From: an uncultured Lentisphaerota bacterium
GTDB lineage: Bacteria; Verrucomicrobiota; Kiritimatiellia; CAIQIC01
DNA: 51,061 nucleotides
Direction: 5' to 3'
Assembly (NCBI GenBank): GCA_903896925.1
Contig: CAITZM010000040.1
Span: 1 to 51,061, forward strand
In this document: positions 13,979 through 22,833 of the stretch, in pieces
How the letters are laid out: each line of letters opens with the position of its first letter
How positions within the stretch are numbered: position 1 is the stretch's first letter
Program-made: the position numbers and the translations under genes
Notes under the pieces: model-generated
Database searches by the model: none
What the model saw: only the letters and a program-made list of their open reading frames with translations
What the model was told of the DNA's origin: nothing

Positions 13979-15082
13979 TCACTCCAGCTTCTCCATCCGG
14001 TGCGTCGGATTCGGCTGGCCGGGGCGGAAGCTTTCGAGCCGGGTGATATCCAGTTTGATGCCGAGCCAGCCGGAGGCGACGCGGCGGACAACGTGTTCCA
14101 GCAGCTCCGGCGTGGCCTCGGCGCGCAGGTTCAGGGTCAGCTCGCCGCTGGTCAGCGGGTCGAGCAGCGAGTGGGTCAGCTCCGGCTGCTGGTCGTTGCG
14201 GACGAGGCTGACGGCGCCGATGGCGAGCGGGTCCGGTCCGGGGGCGAGGGTCATCTTCAGGTGCGCGACCTCGGCCAGCGCGTGTTGCAACTGGGCGCGC
14301 AGCCGGCCAGCGAGATCGGTCAGCAGCACATTGCCGTCGAACGGCGCGGGTGCGGACACCTGCAGCGTTGCGTTGAGCCAGCCCATCAGCGCCTCGCCCT
14401 GGCCGTAGACCTGATAGTCCACATCCATCGCCGCGCGCGGGCCGATCTCGGAGGTGGCGAGGCGCGCGAACCACGCGTCGAGTCCCGCCCCGGTGCGCGC
14501 GGAGCATTCAAAGATTTCGGCGCGCGGGAAGCGCGCGTGCAGGGCGTCCCGCAGCGCGGCGCGGCGGGCGTCGGCGAGCAGGTCGCACTTGTTGATGACG
14601 ATGAGGTCCGCCTCTTCGAGCTGCTTGCGGTAGATGTAGACGACCTTCTCCGAGAACTGCGCGCCGGTTTCGAGGCCGAGCACGCGCGCCGCGCGGACCG
14701 GGTCCACGACGACGCTGAACGGCGCGATGCGCCAGTCCGCGCCATACAGCTGCCGCAGCGGGAAGGCGACCGTCGCGACCAGATCGGTGCAGCTGCCGAC
14801 CGGTTCGGCGAGAAAGACATCCGGATGCACGGCCGCCGCAAGTTTTTGCGAGGCCTCGATCAGCGAAGGGAAGCGGCAGCAGAAGCAGCCGCCGGCGATC
14901 TCCTCGACCGGCCACTGCGCGGCCCGCGCCCGCGCCGTGTCCACCAGACCGCCGGCCTGGTCGTTGGTGATCAGCCCGACGCGCTGGCCCTGCGCCTTGA
15001 GGTGTTCCGCCAGCTTGAGGATCGCGGTCGTCTTGCCCGCGCCGAGGAAGCCGCCGACCAGGATGTAACGGGCCTTGCTCAT
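13979..15082 (-). CDS. COG0523 (CobW/G3E) GTPase
   Basis: The frame runs on to 15385, but the ATG at 15082 gives the family N-terminus MSKARYILVGGFLGAGKTT, with the Walker A motif at residues 10-19. The product has 367 residues. CFCC at 66-69 is the CxCC metal-binding motif of COG0523 zinc/cobalt chaperones, and NKCD is the guanine-specificity motif. It should insert or deliver a metal, or serve a cobamide- or metal-dependent partner, in the cytoplasm. It starts 2 nt after the aquaglyceroporin stop and is last in a PadR-MIP-GTPase operon. The C-terminal half (residues about 250-367) is divergent. Confidence 0.88.
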   Translation of the reverse strand: MSKARYILVGGFLGAGKTTAILKLAEHLKAQGQRVGLITNDQAGGLVDTARARAAQWPVEEIAGGCFCCRFPSLIEASQKLAAAVHPDVFLAEPVGSCTDLVATVAFPLRQLYGADWRIAPFSVVVDPVRAARVLGLETGAQFSEKVVYIYRKQLEEADLIVINKCDLLADARRAALRDALHARFPRAEIFECSARTGAGLDAWFARLATSEIGPRAAMDVDYQVYGQGEALMGWLNATLQVSAPAPFDGNVLLTDLAGRLRAQLQHALAEVAHLKMTLAPGPDPLAIGAVSLVRNDQQPELTHSLLDPLTSGELTLNLRAEATPELLEHVVRRVASGWLGIKLDITRLESFRPGQPNPTHRMEKLE

Positions 15083-15084
15083 AG

Positions 15085-15903
15085 TTATTCCCCTGCGGCG
15101 GCATAGGCGGGCCTGAAAAAGCACCGGTAGACGCCGCCGCCGAGCAAGCCGCCAAGCATCGGGGCGACAACATACACCGTCAGCCAGCCGAGTCCATTGA
15201 CGCGGAACGGCTCCGCACCCCACCCGGCGAGCGCGGAAAAAAGTCGCGGCGCCAGGTCGCGCGCCGGGTTGAAGCACGCCATCGTCAGCGGGCTCAGCAG
15301 CGAGATCAGCACGGTGACGGTCAGCCCGATGGTCAGCGCCGTGAGCAGCTGCGGGCGTGCCTTGTTGCGCTCGTCTGTCGTGCAAAAGATGACCAGCAGC
15401 AGCACCGCCGTGCCGATGACTTCCGCGCCGAACGCGGCGAGATGTTCTGTCCGGCCGCGCGCGGCCGCGGTCAAGGGCTGGCCGCCGGGATTGGGAAAGA
15501 ATTCGCCGAAGACCATCGCGCTCGCTTCGCTGCCTGCATGTCCGCGCACGATGCCGTGCGCCTGCTCGAAGGTCTGCAGCGCTCCGGCGAAGAGTACATA
15601 CAGCACCGCCGCCGCCGCGAACGCGCCGCAGCCTTGCGCCACGACATAGGGCGCCACGCGTGATTTCGGAAAATCCGACCAGACCGCCATGCTCAGGGTC
15701 ACCGCCGGATTTAGATGTGCGCCGCTCAACGCGCCGGTCAGATAAATCGCGGTGGCGATGCCGAGCCCCCAGACGATGGCCACCTGGAACACGCCGACCT
15801 GCGCGCCGGTGGTCACCGCCGCGCAGACGCTGCCGCAGCCGAAGAAGACCAGCAGAAACGTGCCAAAAAATTCGCCCACGAACCAGGCGGGGATTTTTTT
15901 CAC
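15085..15903 (-). CDS. Aquaglyceroporin (MIP family)
   Basis: The 272-residue membrane channel has two NPA boxes, HLNPAVT (65-67) and FNPARDLAPR (212-214). The Asp after the second box (NPARD) is typical of the glycerol-facilitator branch over strict water channels. Six hydrophobic segments plus the two half-helices can be traced. It should conduct glycerol or small neutral solutes, possibly metalloid acids such as arsenite, across the inner membrane. Its start overlaps the PadR stop by 4 nt and its stop is 2 nt from the COG0523 GTPase, so the three genes form a tight operon. Confidence 0.92.
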   Translation of the reverse strand: MKKIPAWFVGEFFGTFLLVFFGCGSVCAAVTTGAQVGVFQVAIVWGLGIATAIYLTGALSGAHLNPAVTLSMAVWSDFPKSRVAPYVVAQGCGAFAAAAVLYVLFAGALQTFEQAHGIVRGHAGSEASAMVFGEFFPNPGGQPLTAAARGRTEHLAAFGAEVIGTAVLLLVIFCTTDERNKARPQLLTALTIGLTVTVLISLLSPLTMACFNPARDLAPRLFSALAGWGAEPFRVNGLGWLTVYVVAPMLGGLLGGGVYRCFFRPAYAAAGE

Positions 15904-16319
15904 GGGCAGTACCCCGTCTTTTTGCAGCAGCTCACGGCGGCACGCTGCGTGGTTTTCAGGAGGGCGTCAATGGAGTCGCGGTAGTCGCGCAGCGTCTCCA
16001 CCCAGGCCGCGAGGCAGTCGCGGCCCGCGGCGGTCAGCGTGTAGCTGCGCTTGGCGGGTCCTTTTGCCGAGGCGTCCCACGCGGCCGCGAGCAGTCCGCG
16101 CCGCGCCATGGATTTGAGGATGCGGTAGATGCCCGTCGGATCGGGCCGCCGGCCGTGCAGCGTCGGCAGCGTGGCCACGCGCTGGACCAGGTCGTAGCCG
16201 TGCAGGCCGCCTTCGGCGAGCAGCGCGAGGATGGCGGGCTGCACGAGCTTGGCCAGCGTCGCGCCCCGGCAGGGGCACTCGCCGGCGGACCGCGTTCGTC
16301 TGGGCGTGCTAGTGGACAT
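15900..16319 (-). CDS. PadR-family regulator with Cys-rich tails
   Basis: This 139-residue protein is a PadR winged-helix repressor. The core reads LVQPAILALLAEGGLHGYDLVQRV, then GIYRILKSMARRGLLAAAWD and RSYTLTAAGRDCL. Unusually, both ends carry Cys clusters: ECPCRG at residues 14-19 and SCCKKTGYC at the C-terminus. They could ligate a metal or metalloid, or sense redox. It is first in the operon with the aquaglyceroporin and GTPase and probably represses that operon. Direct repeats CTAGTGGA and CTAGTAGA (16309-16316, 16323-16330) straddle its start codon as operator candidates, but this is weak evidence. Confidence 0.85.
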   Translation of the reverse strand: MSTSTPRRTRSAGECPCRGATLAKLVQPAILALLAEGGLHGYDLVQRVATLPTLHGRRPDPTGIYRILKSMARRGLLAAAWDASAKGPAKRSYTLTAAGRDCLAAWVETLRDYRDSIDALLKTTQRAAVSCCKKTGYCP

Positions 16320-16649
16320 GGTCTAGTAGATGCGGGGTTTTTACCCGCCCGGCCGCTTGCCCGCAAGCCCAAACGACCTGCAGGCGGCTTTCCCTGTCCA
16401 GCGCTGTTTCGGTATGCGGACCCAGCCTGAATGCCCGCAGGGGAGTTGCGGCAGGTGGGGCGCAGCGTGGATGCCGGTGCACCGGCCCAAGGTTGGCCAT
16501 GCTGGCAGTTCGTCCGCCCGCCGCGGCGGGACCGCAGGCGCGCTTTTGGAGGGTATCTGCCTCGTCAGCTTTGCAAGTCTGCGAGCGGGCAGGTGGCCCG
16601 CAGGGCGCTTTGCATCGGTTATCGATGAAAAGGGCGATATATTCCGGAC
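16320..16649. other. Intergenic region between divergent PadR and pilin genes
   Basis: No gene was recognised in this GC-rich stretch. It holds a small hairpin, GCGGG...CCCGC (16332-16348), just upstream of PadR, and scattered short dyads. Frames through it look like noise. Confidence 0.5.
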
Positions 16650-16666
16650 TGGCATGGCCCCTGCTT
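16650..16666 (+). promoter_or_regulatory. Sigma-54 (-24/-12) promoter of the pilin gene
   Basis: TGGCATGGCCCCTGCTT matches the RpoN consensus TGGCAC-G-N4-YTGCW with a single deviation (T for C at position 6). The GG and GC dinucleotides have the required 10-bp separation. Transcription would start near 16676, leaving a leader of about 80 nt before the pilin ATG at 16758. RpoN control of type IV pilins is known in several phyla. An activator site was not identified. Confidence 0.65.
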
Positions 16667-16757
16667 AAACAACCCTTGTTCGTTGGCAGGTTGTGTCCGG
16701 TTTCATGTGGATTCGTAGGAGCCGGAGCTGCCAGCGTATGAAATAGAAAGAAAAAAA

Positions 16758-17093
16758 ATGAAAACGAAGCTGCAGAAAAAAGGGTTCACGCTGGTTGAAA
16801 TCATGATCGTGGTGGCCATCATCGCCCTGTTGGCCGCGATCGCGGTGCCGTCGTTCATGAACGCCCGCACCAAGTCCATGCAGAGTTCCTGCCAGAACAA
16901 CCTGCGCCTGATCGACGGCGCGGTGCAGCAGTATGCCTTGGACAATTCCAACGCCTTGGTCGGGGCCATGGCCTCGCTCGTGGGCACCAACGCCTACATC
17001 AAGGACGATCCGGTGTGCAAGGGCGGCGGTGCTTATACGCTGCCGGCCAACCTCGGCGCCAAGACCTCCTGCTCCATCCACGGCACGCTGTAA
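16758..17093 (+). CDS. Type IV pilin / pseudopilin-like protein
   Basis: The 111-residue product has a short prepilin leader, MKTKLQKKG, cleaved before FTLVEIMIVVAIIALLAAIA, the hydrophobic assembly helix with Glu5. The remaining 80 residues are very short for a pilin head and contain three or four Cys (C49, C93, C105), probably forming a disulfide. It would be processed by prepilin peptidase and assembled into a pilus or type II secretion pseudopilus. No assembly genes are in the window. The ribosome site is weak (GAAAGAAAAAAA just before the ATG). Expression is probably RpoN-dependent from the site at 16650. Confidence 0.88.
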   Translation: MKTKLQKKGFTLVEIMIVVAIIALLAAIAVPSFMNARTKSMQSSCQNNLRLIDGAVQQYALDNSNALVGAMASLVGTNAYIKDDPVCKGGGAYTLPANLGAKTSCSIHGTL

Positions 17094-17135
17094 GTGCCTT
17101 GCTCCGCGGACTCCCTGTTGCGCGCCGTACCGGTC

Positions 17136-18998
17136 TCAGGTTGAGCGGTCGAGCGCGACATGGAGTCCGCCTTTTTCCGGCGTCGGGATGTGGCGCTCGG
17201 TGGGGTAGGCAAACTGCAGGCGCGGGTTGGCCTCGAACTCGCGGATGACCCGGGTGTTGATGCGGTTGCGGGTGGCGCCGACCTTCCGGTAGTGGGCGCA
17301 GTAGACGAGCCGAAATTGGACGCCGCTGTCGGCGATGTAGACGTAAAGCTTGGGCTGATAGGTGGCGTCGGCGACCCCGTAACGATGTTCCACGGTCTTG
17401 GCCGCCGCGCGCGCCGCGGTGAATTCCTCCAGGGTTTCCTCCTCCAGCACGCGCCGGAACAAGGCCTCGGCCTCCCCGGCCGGGGTCTCGTAGGTCACGG
17501 TGATGTCGAGTTTGGACCAGATGTAGGGATGCAGGTAGGTGTAGTTGAAGAACTTGCTGCGGAACACGAAACTGTTCGGCACGACGATGATGCGGCCCGT
17601 CGGCTCGTCCACCCCCAGCCAGTTGTCAATCTCGATCAGGGTCGTGCGCAGCAGCTGGATGTCGATCACATCGCCGCGCTGGCCGTCGATCTCCACGCGG
17701 TGGCCGACCGCGAACTTGTGGCCCGACATGATGACAAACCAGCCCGCGAAGGCCGAGCACATGTCCTGCAACGCAATGACCACGGCGGCGCTGGCAATGC
17801 CGAGGATGGTGGCCACGCTGCGCAGATCCTCGAAGAAGAAGACCACCAGCGCCACCAGGGCGGTAAAGCTGCAGAGGTAGCCGGTGACGCGCCGGCCCAC
17901 GATCGGGTGGTCCTTCGCCAGCAGCCGCGGCACGAGCAGGCGGCCGAACAACAGGTAGATCGTCAGCAGGGCGGCGAGGATGCCCCCGGGCCATACCAGC
18001 CGTTGTTCGAACCGGGCGCGCAGCGCGGCGTTCTCCTCCCGGAGGCAGGTGCCCTCGCAGTCCAGCAAGTCGCGCAGCTTGGTGTTCAGGCCGATGATCT
18101 CGTCCATGGCCGCGAGCTGCTGCTGTTGGAACGGCATCCGCTTGAGCAGATATTTTTTCTCCACATTCCCTGAAAACAACATGGGTACGCTCCGGAACAG
18201 GCTCCGCAGCCCGGAACTCCGCCGGTTGAGCAGCGCCTCCTCGACCTCCAGGTGCGCCATTTTTTCCTGCGCCAACGCCAGCGCCGCCGCCAGACCCTCG
18301 CGCCGCTGCCGGTTGAGCGCGATCAATTCCTCGAGATCCTGCCGCCCCTTCAGGGCTTGGTTCCGGTGCGCCTGCTGCTCCCGCAGCAGGCGGATCGTCA
18401 CCGTCGGGTTCAACTCGGCGCTGTGCAGGGCCTCATCCATCCGGCTGGCCTCGTTGACCAGGTGGGCGCGCGCCTCCGCCACTTCGCGTTCCAGGAAGCG
18501 CGCGGCGATCTCCTCGTCGGCCACCCGCAGCTGCTGCTCCAGGTCGGCCATCTGTTCCGCGTTGGCCGGGGTGGCCGCCGCCGGGTCGCGCCGTTTCTTT
18601 TCCAGATCGCTGCGCTGCGCCTTGAGCTGGCGGAGGCCAAAGTCAATCCGGGACAGTTCGTTGGAGGGCGCGTTGACATCCGTGCTGATGGCGCGCAGCA
18701 TTTCACGCAGGCGGGCGTCGGCTTGGCGCGACTGGCGTTCGGCCAGGCTCTGTTCCTTGGCATCGAGCGCCAGCCGGTTTTCGATATTCTTCCGGTCCTG
18801 CTCCAGCAGGCCCAGGCGTTCCTGCCAGTGCGCCCGTTCTGCGTCGTTGGTGCTTGCGGCGAGCAGCGTCTGCGCCTGGACGACCTGCTCCTGCAATTGC
18901 GTCAGCCGGTTGGTCGCCGGCTCTTCCGCGCCGCACGTTATCGCCCACAGCAGAGCCACGGTACCGCCCAACCACCAGTCCTGTTTGCGTCCCGGCAT
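17136..18998 (-). CDS. MscS-family mechanosensitive channel with long N-terminal coiled coil
   Basis: The 620-residue protein begins with a signal-like segment (WWLGGTVALLWAITCGAEE). About 250 residues of Gln/Glu/Arg-rich coiled coil follow, predicted to be periplasmic. From about residue 333 come membrane segments (LAALLTIYLLFGRLL, CSFTALVALVVFFF) and the MscS pore helix region LGIASAAVVIALQDMCSAFAG. The beta domain then reads GHRVEIDGQRGDVIDIQLLRTTL. Such large MscS relatives release solutes on hypo-osmotic shock. It is convergent with the pilin gene, 42 nt apart, and has no evident operon partner. Confidence 0.88.
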   Translation of the reverse strand: MPGRKQDWWLGGTVALLWAITCGAEEPATNRLTQLQEQVVQAQTLLAASTNDAERAHWQERLGLLEQDRKNIENRLALDAKEQSLAERQSRQADARLREMLRAISTDVNAPSNELSRIDFGLRQLKAQRSDLEKKRRDPAAATPANAEQMADLEQQLRVADEEIAARFLEREVAEARAHLVNEASRMDEALHSAELNPTVTIRLLREQQAHRNQALKGRQDLEELIALNRQRREGLAAALALAQEKMAHLEVEEALLNRRSSGLRSLFRSVPMLFSGNVEKKYLLKRMPFQQQQLAAMDEIIGLNTKLRDLLDCEGTCLREENAALRARFEQRLVWPGGILAALLTIYLLFGRLLVPRLLAKDHPIVGRRVTGYLCSFTALVALVVFFFEDLRSVATILGIASAAVVIALQDMCSAFAGWFVIMSGHKFAVGHRVEIDGQRGDVIDIQLLRTTLIEIDNWLGVDEPTGRIIVVPNSFVFRSKFFNYTYLHPYIWSKLDITVTYETPAGEAEALFRRVLEEETLEEFTAARAAAKTVEHRYGVADATYQPKLYVYIADSGVQFRLVYCAHYRKVGATRNRINTRVIREFEANPRLQFAYPTERHIPTPEKGGLHVALDRST

Positions 18999-19230
18999 AA
19001 GCGCCTCCCTCTCAACCGCAGATTGGTGCTACAACGCGCTTATATTCGCCCCCTGCGGGCCCTTACGCAAGCCCGAAGGCGGGCCTGTCCCAAGGGTCGG
19101 GACCCCCGGTCTGGTGTTGCTCCAAACCAAGGCCAGGGCCTGCGCTGTTCGGCCCCCGCCAGGGCGCTGCCGGCATGTGGAAAGCGTGTCTTGCGCCCGG
19201 CGGGTTTATCTGGAAACATAGCGGCTCACG

Positions 19231-20322
19231 ATGCTGAACGAAAAATCCATAGCGGTCGTCGTGCCCTGCTTCAACGAGGCGCAGCAGATCGGCCGCGTGC
19301 TGGCCACGCTGCCGGAGTTCGTGGACCTCGTCATCGTGGTCAACGATGCCTCGACCGACGCGACGGCGCAGGTCGTGCAGGCTTTCATGGCGGCCGACCG
19401 CACGCCGTTCACGCCGCTGGTGCGCCGCGTGCGGCAGCCGGGCACGGGCGTCTATGCGCGGGCGGAAAACCTGGCGCTGGAGATGGAGCGCGAGGCCGAG
19501 CAGCTGTTCATCCCCTGCACGGAAGCTTCTGGCGGGACCAGCCGGGTGGTCCTGCTGAACCACGGTTGCAACGGCGGCAAGGGCGCGGCGGTCGCGACGG
19601 GGTTCAAGTTCGCCCGCGATCACGGTGCAGATTGCACCGCGATCATGGATGGCGATGGCCAGATGGACCCGGCCGAACTGGACCGTCTGTGCCGGCCCGT
19701 GGTGGCGGGGCGCGCGGACTACTGCAAAGGCAACCGGTTCAAGCACCGCGCGGCGCACCGCGCGATCCCGCGCGTGCGGCACGTGGGCAACGCGGGGCTT
19801 TCCATGCTGACCAAGATCGCCACGGGTTACTGGCGCGTTTCGGATGCGCAGACCGGCTTCGTGGCCATCAGTCGCGAGGCCCTGGAGAGCCTGGAACTGC
19901 ACGCGCTGTACCCGCGCTATGGCGTGTACAACGATCTGCTCCAGAAGATGAACATCGCCAACTTCACGATCACCGAGGTGCCCATCACGCCGCACTACGC
20001 CGTCGGCGAGCAATCGAAGCTGAACATCTCCCGGGTCGCTCCGCGCATTGCGGGGCTGCTCCTGCGGCTGTTCATCCTGCGGCTGTTCAAGAAGTATCTC
20101 GTGCAGAGTTTCCATCCGCTGTTCCTGCTCTACGCGTTCTCGCTGTTCGCGTTCCTGGTGGATATCCCGCTGACCGCGCGCTTTCTCTACGCCTATTTTG
20201 CGCACCACGAAATCTGGATGGCCCACCTGACGCTGGCCACGCTGATCGGGATCTTCTCCTTCCAGTCGCTGGTCTTCGCCATGTGGTTCGACATCAATGA
20301 CAACGACCGCCTGTATGTCTAA
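19231..20322 (+). CDS. Family 2 glycosyltransferase (polyprenyl-phosphate type)
   Basis: The 363-residue GT-A enzyme begins IAVVVPCFNEAQQIGRVL and VVNDASTDAT. DGDGQMDPAEL near residue 140 is the metal- and sugar-nucleotide-binding segment. C-terminal hydrophobic stretches (FLLYAFSLFAFLVDI and LATLIGIFSFQSLVFAMW) anchor it in the membrane. It resembles enzymes that glycosylate undecaprenyl or dolichyl phosphate in surface-glycan synthesis. Its end overlaps the deacetylase start by 8 nt, indicating an operon with that gene and the FrhB-like gene. No strong ribosome binding site was seen before the ATG. Confidence 0.88.
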   Translation: MLNEKSIAVVVPCFNEAQQIGRVLATLPEFVDLVIVVNDASTDATAQVVQAFMAADRTPFTPLVRRVRQPGTGVYARAENLALEMEREAEQLFIPCTEASGGTSRVVLLNHGCNGGKGAAVATGFKFARDHGADCTAIMDGDGQMDPAELDRLCRPVVAGRADYCKGNRFKHRAAHRAIPRVRHVGNAGLSMLTKIATGYWRVSDAQTGFVAISREALESLELHALYPRYGVYNDLLQKMNIANFTITEVPITPHYAVGEQSKLNISRVAPRIAGLLLRLFILRLFKKYLVQSFHPLFLLYAFSLFAFLVDIPLTARFLYAYFAHHEIWMAHLTLATLIGIFSFQSLVFAMWFDINDNDRLYV

Positions 20323-21241
20323 CCGGGTCATCGTCAGCGTGGATGTCGAGGACTGGTACCACGGCCCGACCGCCGCGGCGCGCTTCGGCACGCGCAACGA
20401 CGTGGCGCAAGCGCTCGGCTCCGTGCCGCAGCCGGAGCGCGGGCTGCCCTACCTCGATGTGGCGCTCGGGCTGCTGGCCGAACGGAACATCCGGGCGACC
20501 TTCTTCTGGGTCGCCGAGTATGCGCGCCGCTTCCCCGACGCGCTCCGCCGGTGCGCCGCCGCCGGCCACGAGATCGCCTGCCATGGTCTGACCCACTACC
20601 CGAAGTTCGACCCGGCCACGAAACGGCCGAACTTCACGCCGGACGAGTTCAAGGCGCGCACGGCCGAGGCGCGCAAGATCCTGCAGGACCTCACCGGGCA
20701 GCCGGTGACCGGCTACCGCGCGCCGAACGCCTACATCGCCGGCTGGATGCTCGACGCGCTGGAAGACCTGGGCTTCGCCTACGACTCGTCGGTGTCGGTG
20801 AATTCGATTTACAACAAGACCGACGAGCCGCAGCTTGACGGCGTGGATTCCCGGCCCTATTTCCCGACCCGTGGCGCGCTGCGGCGCGGCACAGTGGCGC
20901 GCGGGATCGTCGAATTTCCCTGGCCGTTTCTCGCGGTCGGCCCGGTCAAAATTCAAAGCGCGGGCGGGCCTTATCTGCGGTTCTTCGGCAGCGGGCTGGT
21001 CCAGGCCGGCCTGCGCCAGGCGCTGCGGCGCGGGCCGGCGGTCTTCTATTTCCATCCGGTGGACATGTGCCGCGAGGCGATCCCGCTGCCGTTCTCTTGG
21101 AAACGCCCGATGATGTGGTGGTTCAAGGGCGACCTCGTCCGCCGCCGCATCGCGCGCGTCCTCGACGGCCTCCGCGGCCGGACCGCCGCGTTCGACGAGG
21201 TGCTCCAGGTCGGGGCCGACAAGCTGTGCGGCGGCGGCTGA
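20315..21241 (+). CDS. Polysaccharide deacetylase (NodB homology)
   Basis: From the ATG at 20315 (MSNRVIVSVDVEDWYH) the protein has 308 residues; an alternative ATG at 20297 adds six. DVEDWYH near residues 8-14 holds the catalytic and metal Asp, HGLTHYP supplies the HxxxH-type ligands, and GYRAPN is motif 3. FYFHPVD near the C-terminus gives the late His. It should remove N- or O-acetyl groups from a membrane-proximal glycan. It overlaps the glycosyltransferase and is 22 nt from the FrhB-like gene, so the three form one glycan operon. No signal peptide is visible, which suggests a cytoplasmic lipid-linked substrate. Confidence 0.9.
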   Translation: MSNRVIVSVDVEDWYHGPTAAARFGTRNDVAQALGSVPQPERGLPYLDVALGLLAERNIRATFFWVAEYARRFPDALRRCAAAGHEIACHGLTHYPKFDPATKRPNFTPDEFKARTAEARKILQDLTGQPVTGYRAPNAYIAGWMLDALEDLGFAYDSSVSVNSIYNKTDEPQLDGVDSRPYFPTRGALRRGTVARGIVEFPWPFLAVGPVKIQSAGGPYLRFFGSGLVQAGLRQALRRGPAVFYFHPVDMCREAIPLPFSWKRPMMWWFKGDLVRRRIARVLDGLRGRTAAFDEVLQVGADKLCGGG

Positions 21242-21263
21242 CGGAGCCTTGGAGCATTGCGCC

Positions 21264-22604
21264 ATGATGACAGTTACCGAAAAACTTCAAAAGGACGTCG
21301 TCGCCGCCGGCATCTGCACGGGCTGCGGCGCGTGCGTGGCGCTCGATCCCGCCGGACGGGCGCGCATGATCGATACGCCGCTGGGCCCGCAGCCGGACTT
21401 TGCCGGCGCCCGGCTGCCGGACCTGGCGTGGCAGGTCTGCCCCGGCAAAGGCGTGGACTACGCCGCGCTCTACCGCGCGCATTACGGACATCTGCCGGAC
21501 AACTGGCTGCTCGGCTGCTTTCAGCGCGTCCGCACCGGCCACTCCGCCGACGAGACCGTCCGCCGCGCCGGCGCCTCCGGGGGCGTGCTGACGCACACGC
21601 TGATCTATCTGCTGGAAAGCGGCTTGGTTGACGCGGCGCTCGTCGTGCGCCAGGGCACGCCCTCGCCGTTGCAGGCGCGCGTGGTCGTGGCCCGGACGCG
21701 TGCGGACATTCTGGCCGCAGCACAGTCGGTCTATATCCCGGTGGCGACGCTCGACATCCTGCCGCACCTGGAGCCCAACAAGCGGTACGCGATGGTCTGC
21801 CTGCCGGACCAGGCCGCGGCGTTGCGCCAGCTGCAGCTCGCCGGCCATGGCGCCGCACAGCAGATCAAATTTGTGCTCGGGCCTTACACCGGCACCGCGC
21901 TCTACCCGGCGGCGATCACCTGCTTCCTGCGTTCGCGGCGCGTGCCGCCGGGCGACCTGGTCACCTCGCTCAAATGGCGCGCCGGCGAGTGGCCCGGCTA
22001 CCTCGAAATTCGCACCGCCGCCGGCCGGGTGCTGACCTCGAAAAAAATCTATTACAACTTCCTGATCCCGTTCTTCATCACGCAGAACAGCCTCCAGAAC
22101 ATGGATTTTACGAACGAATTCTGCGACCTCTCGGTCGGCGATGCCTGGTCGCCGCGGTTCGAGGCGCTCGGCGGCGGCCATTCCGTCATCACCACGCGCT
22201 CTGCGGTGATGGAGGCGGTGATCAACGAGATGTGCCACGACGGCCTGCTGAACACCGAGCCGGAAGACCCGGCCGCGTCGCTGGCGATGCACGGCCACAT
22301 GCTTGACTTCAAGAAACGCGGCAGCTACATCCGCAACCGGCTGCGCCGCAAGTTTGGTCGCGCCGCGCCGGACTACGGCCTGCGGCCGGAGCCGCTGCCG
22401 AAGTCGCGCTGGGCGGTGGAACTCGTCGTCAGCTTGTTGTTCCTCGTCGGCGGCACGCGGGTCGCGCGCAAAGTCCTGGAATGGATCCCGGAATCCGTGA
22501 TCGGTCCGCTGTTCAACCGGCTGCGCCTGCTCTGGAAAGGCTGGAGCAAACCGGTCAAGCGCAAGGGCCTTGGCACGCTGACGATGATCGCCGAAGAAAA
22601 ATAG
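21264..22604 (+). CDS. FrhB-like Fe-S flavoprotein (coenzyme F420 hydrogenase beta-subunit family)
   Basis: The ATG at 21264 has GGAG (21251-21254) 9 bases upstream and is chosen over the TTG at 21249; the product has 446 residues. CTGCGACVAL near residue 18 and CPGKG near residue 57 form the N-terminal Fe-S motif, and GASGGVLTHTLIYLLESG is the FrhB flavin-domain signature. FCDLSVGDAWSP is the C-terminal family block. No F420 hydrogenase is nearby. FrhB homologues occur in exopolysaccharide clusters beside pyruvyltransferases, so a redox step on a sugar or lipid intermediate is inferred. It completes the GT2-deacetylase operon. Confidence 0.85.
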   Translation: MMTVTEKLQKDVVAAGICTGCGACVALDPAGRARMIDTPLGPQPDFAGARLPDLAWQVCPGKGVDYAALYRAHYGHLPDNWLLGCFQRVRTGHSADETVRRAGASGGVLTHTLIYLLESGLVDAALVVRQGTPSPLQARVVVARTRADILAAAQSVYIPVATLDILPHLEPNKRYAMVCLPDQAAALRQLQLAGHGAAQQIKFVLGPYTGTALYPAAITCFLRSRRVPPGDLVTSLKWRAGEWPGYLEIRTAAGRVLTSKKIYYNFLIPFFITQNSLQNMDFTNEFCDLSVGDAWSPRFEALGGGHSVITTRSAVMEAVINEMCHDGLLNTEPEDPAASLAMHGHMLDFKKRGSYIRNRLRRKFGRAAPDYGLRPEPLPKSRWAVELVVSLLFLVGGTRVARKVLEWIPESVIGPLFNRLRLLWKGWSKPVKRKGLGTLTMIAEEK

Positions 22605-22833
22605 CGCCTTTTCGGGGCACCCCGCGCGCCGAGGGCATGAAGTAAAGCGGGTTTTTCGCCAGGTGGGATGCCCATGTCCGAGGTCAGCCAGACTTGCCCG
22701 GAGAGGCTGCCGTCTGGGCCGTGGGCCGCCGGACGCCAGACCGGATCCCCATCATGCGCACGCCACCTCCGCTCCTCAGGGCGGGGTCTTTTCGCTCCCA
22801 AGGCTTGGAAATCAGTGCCTTAGCGGGGGAAAC

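Noticed and set aside
15083..15385. N-terminal extension of the COG0523 GTPase
   Set aside because: It overlaps the aquaglyceroporin gene out of frame and precedes the canonical MSKARYILVGGFLGAGKTT start.
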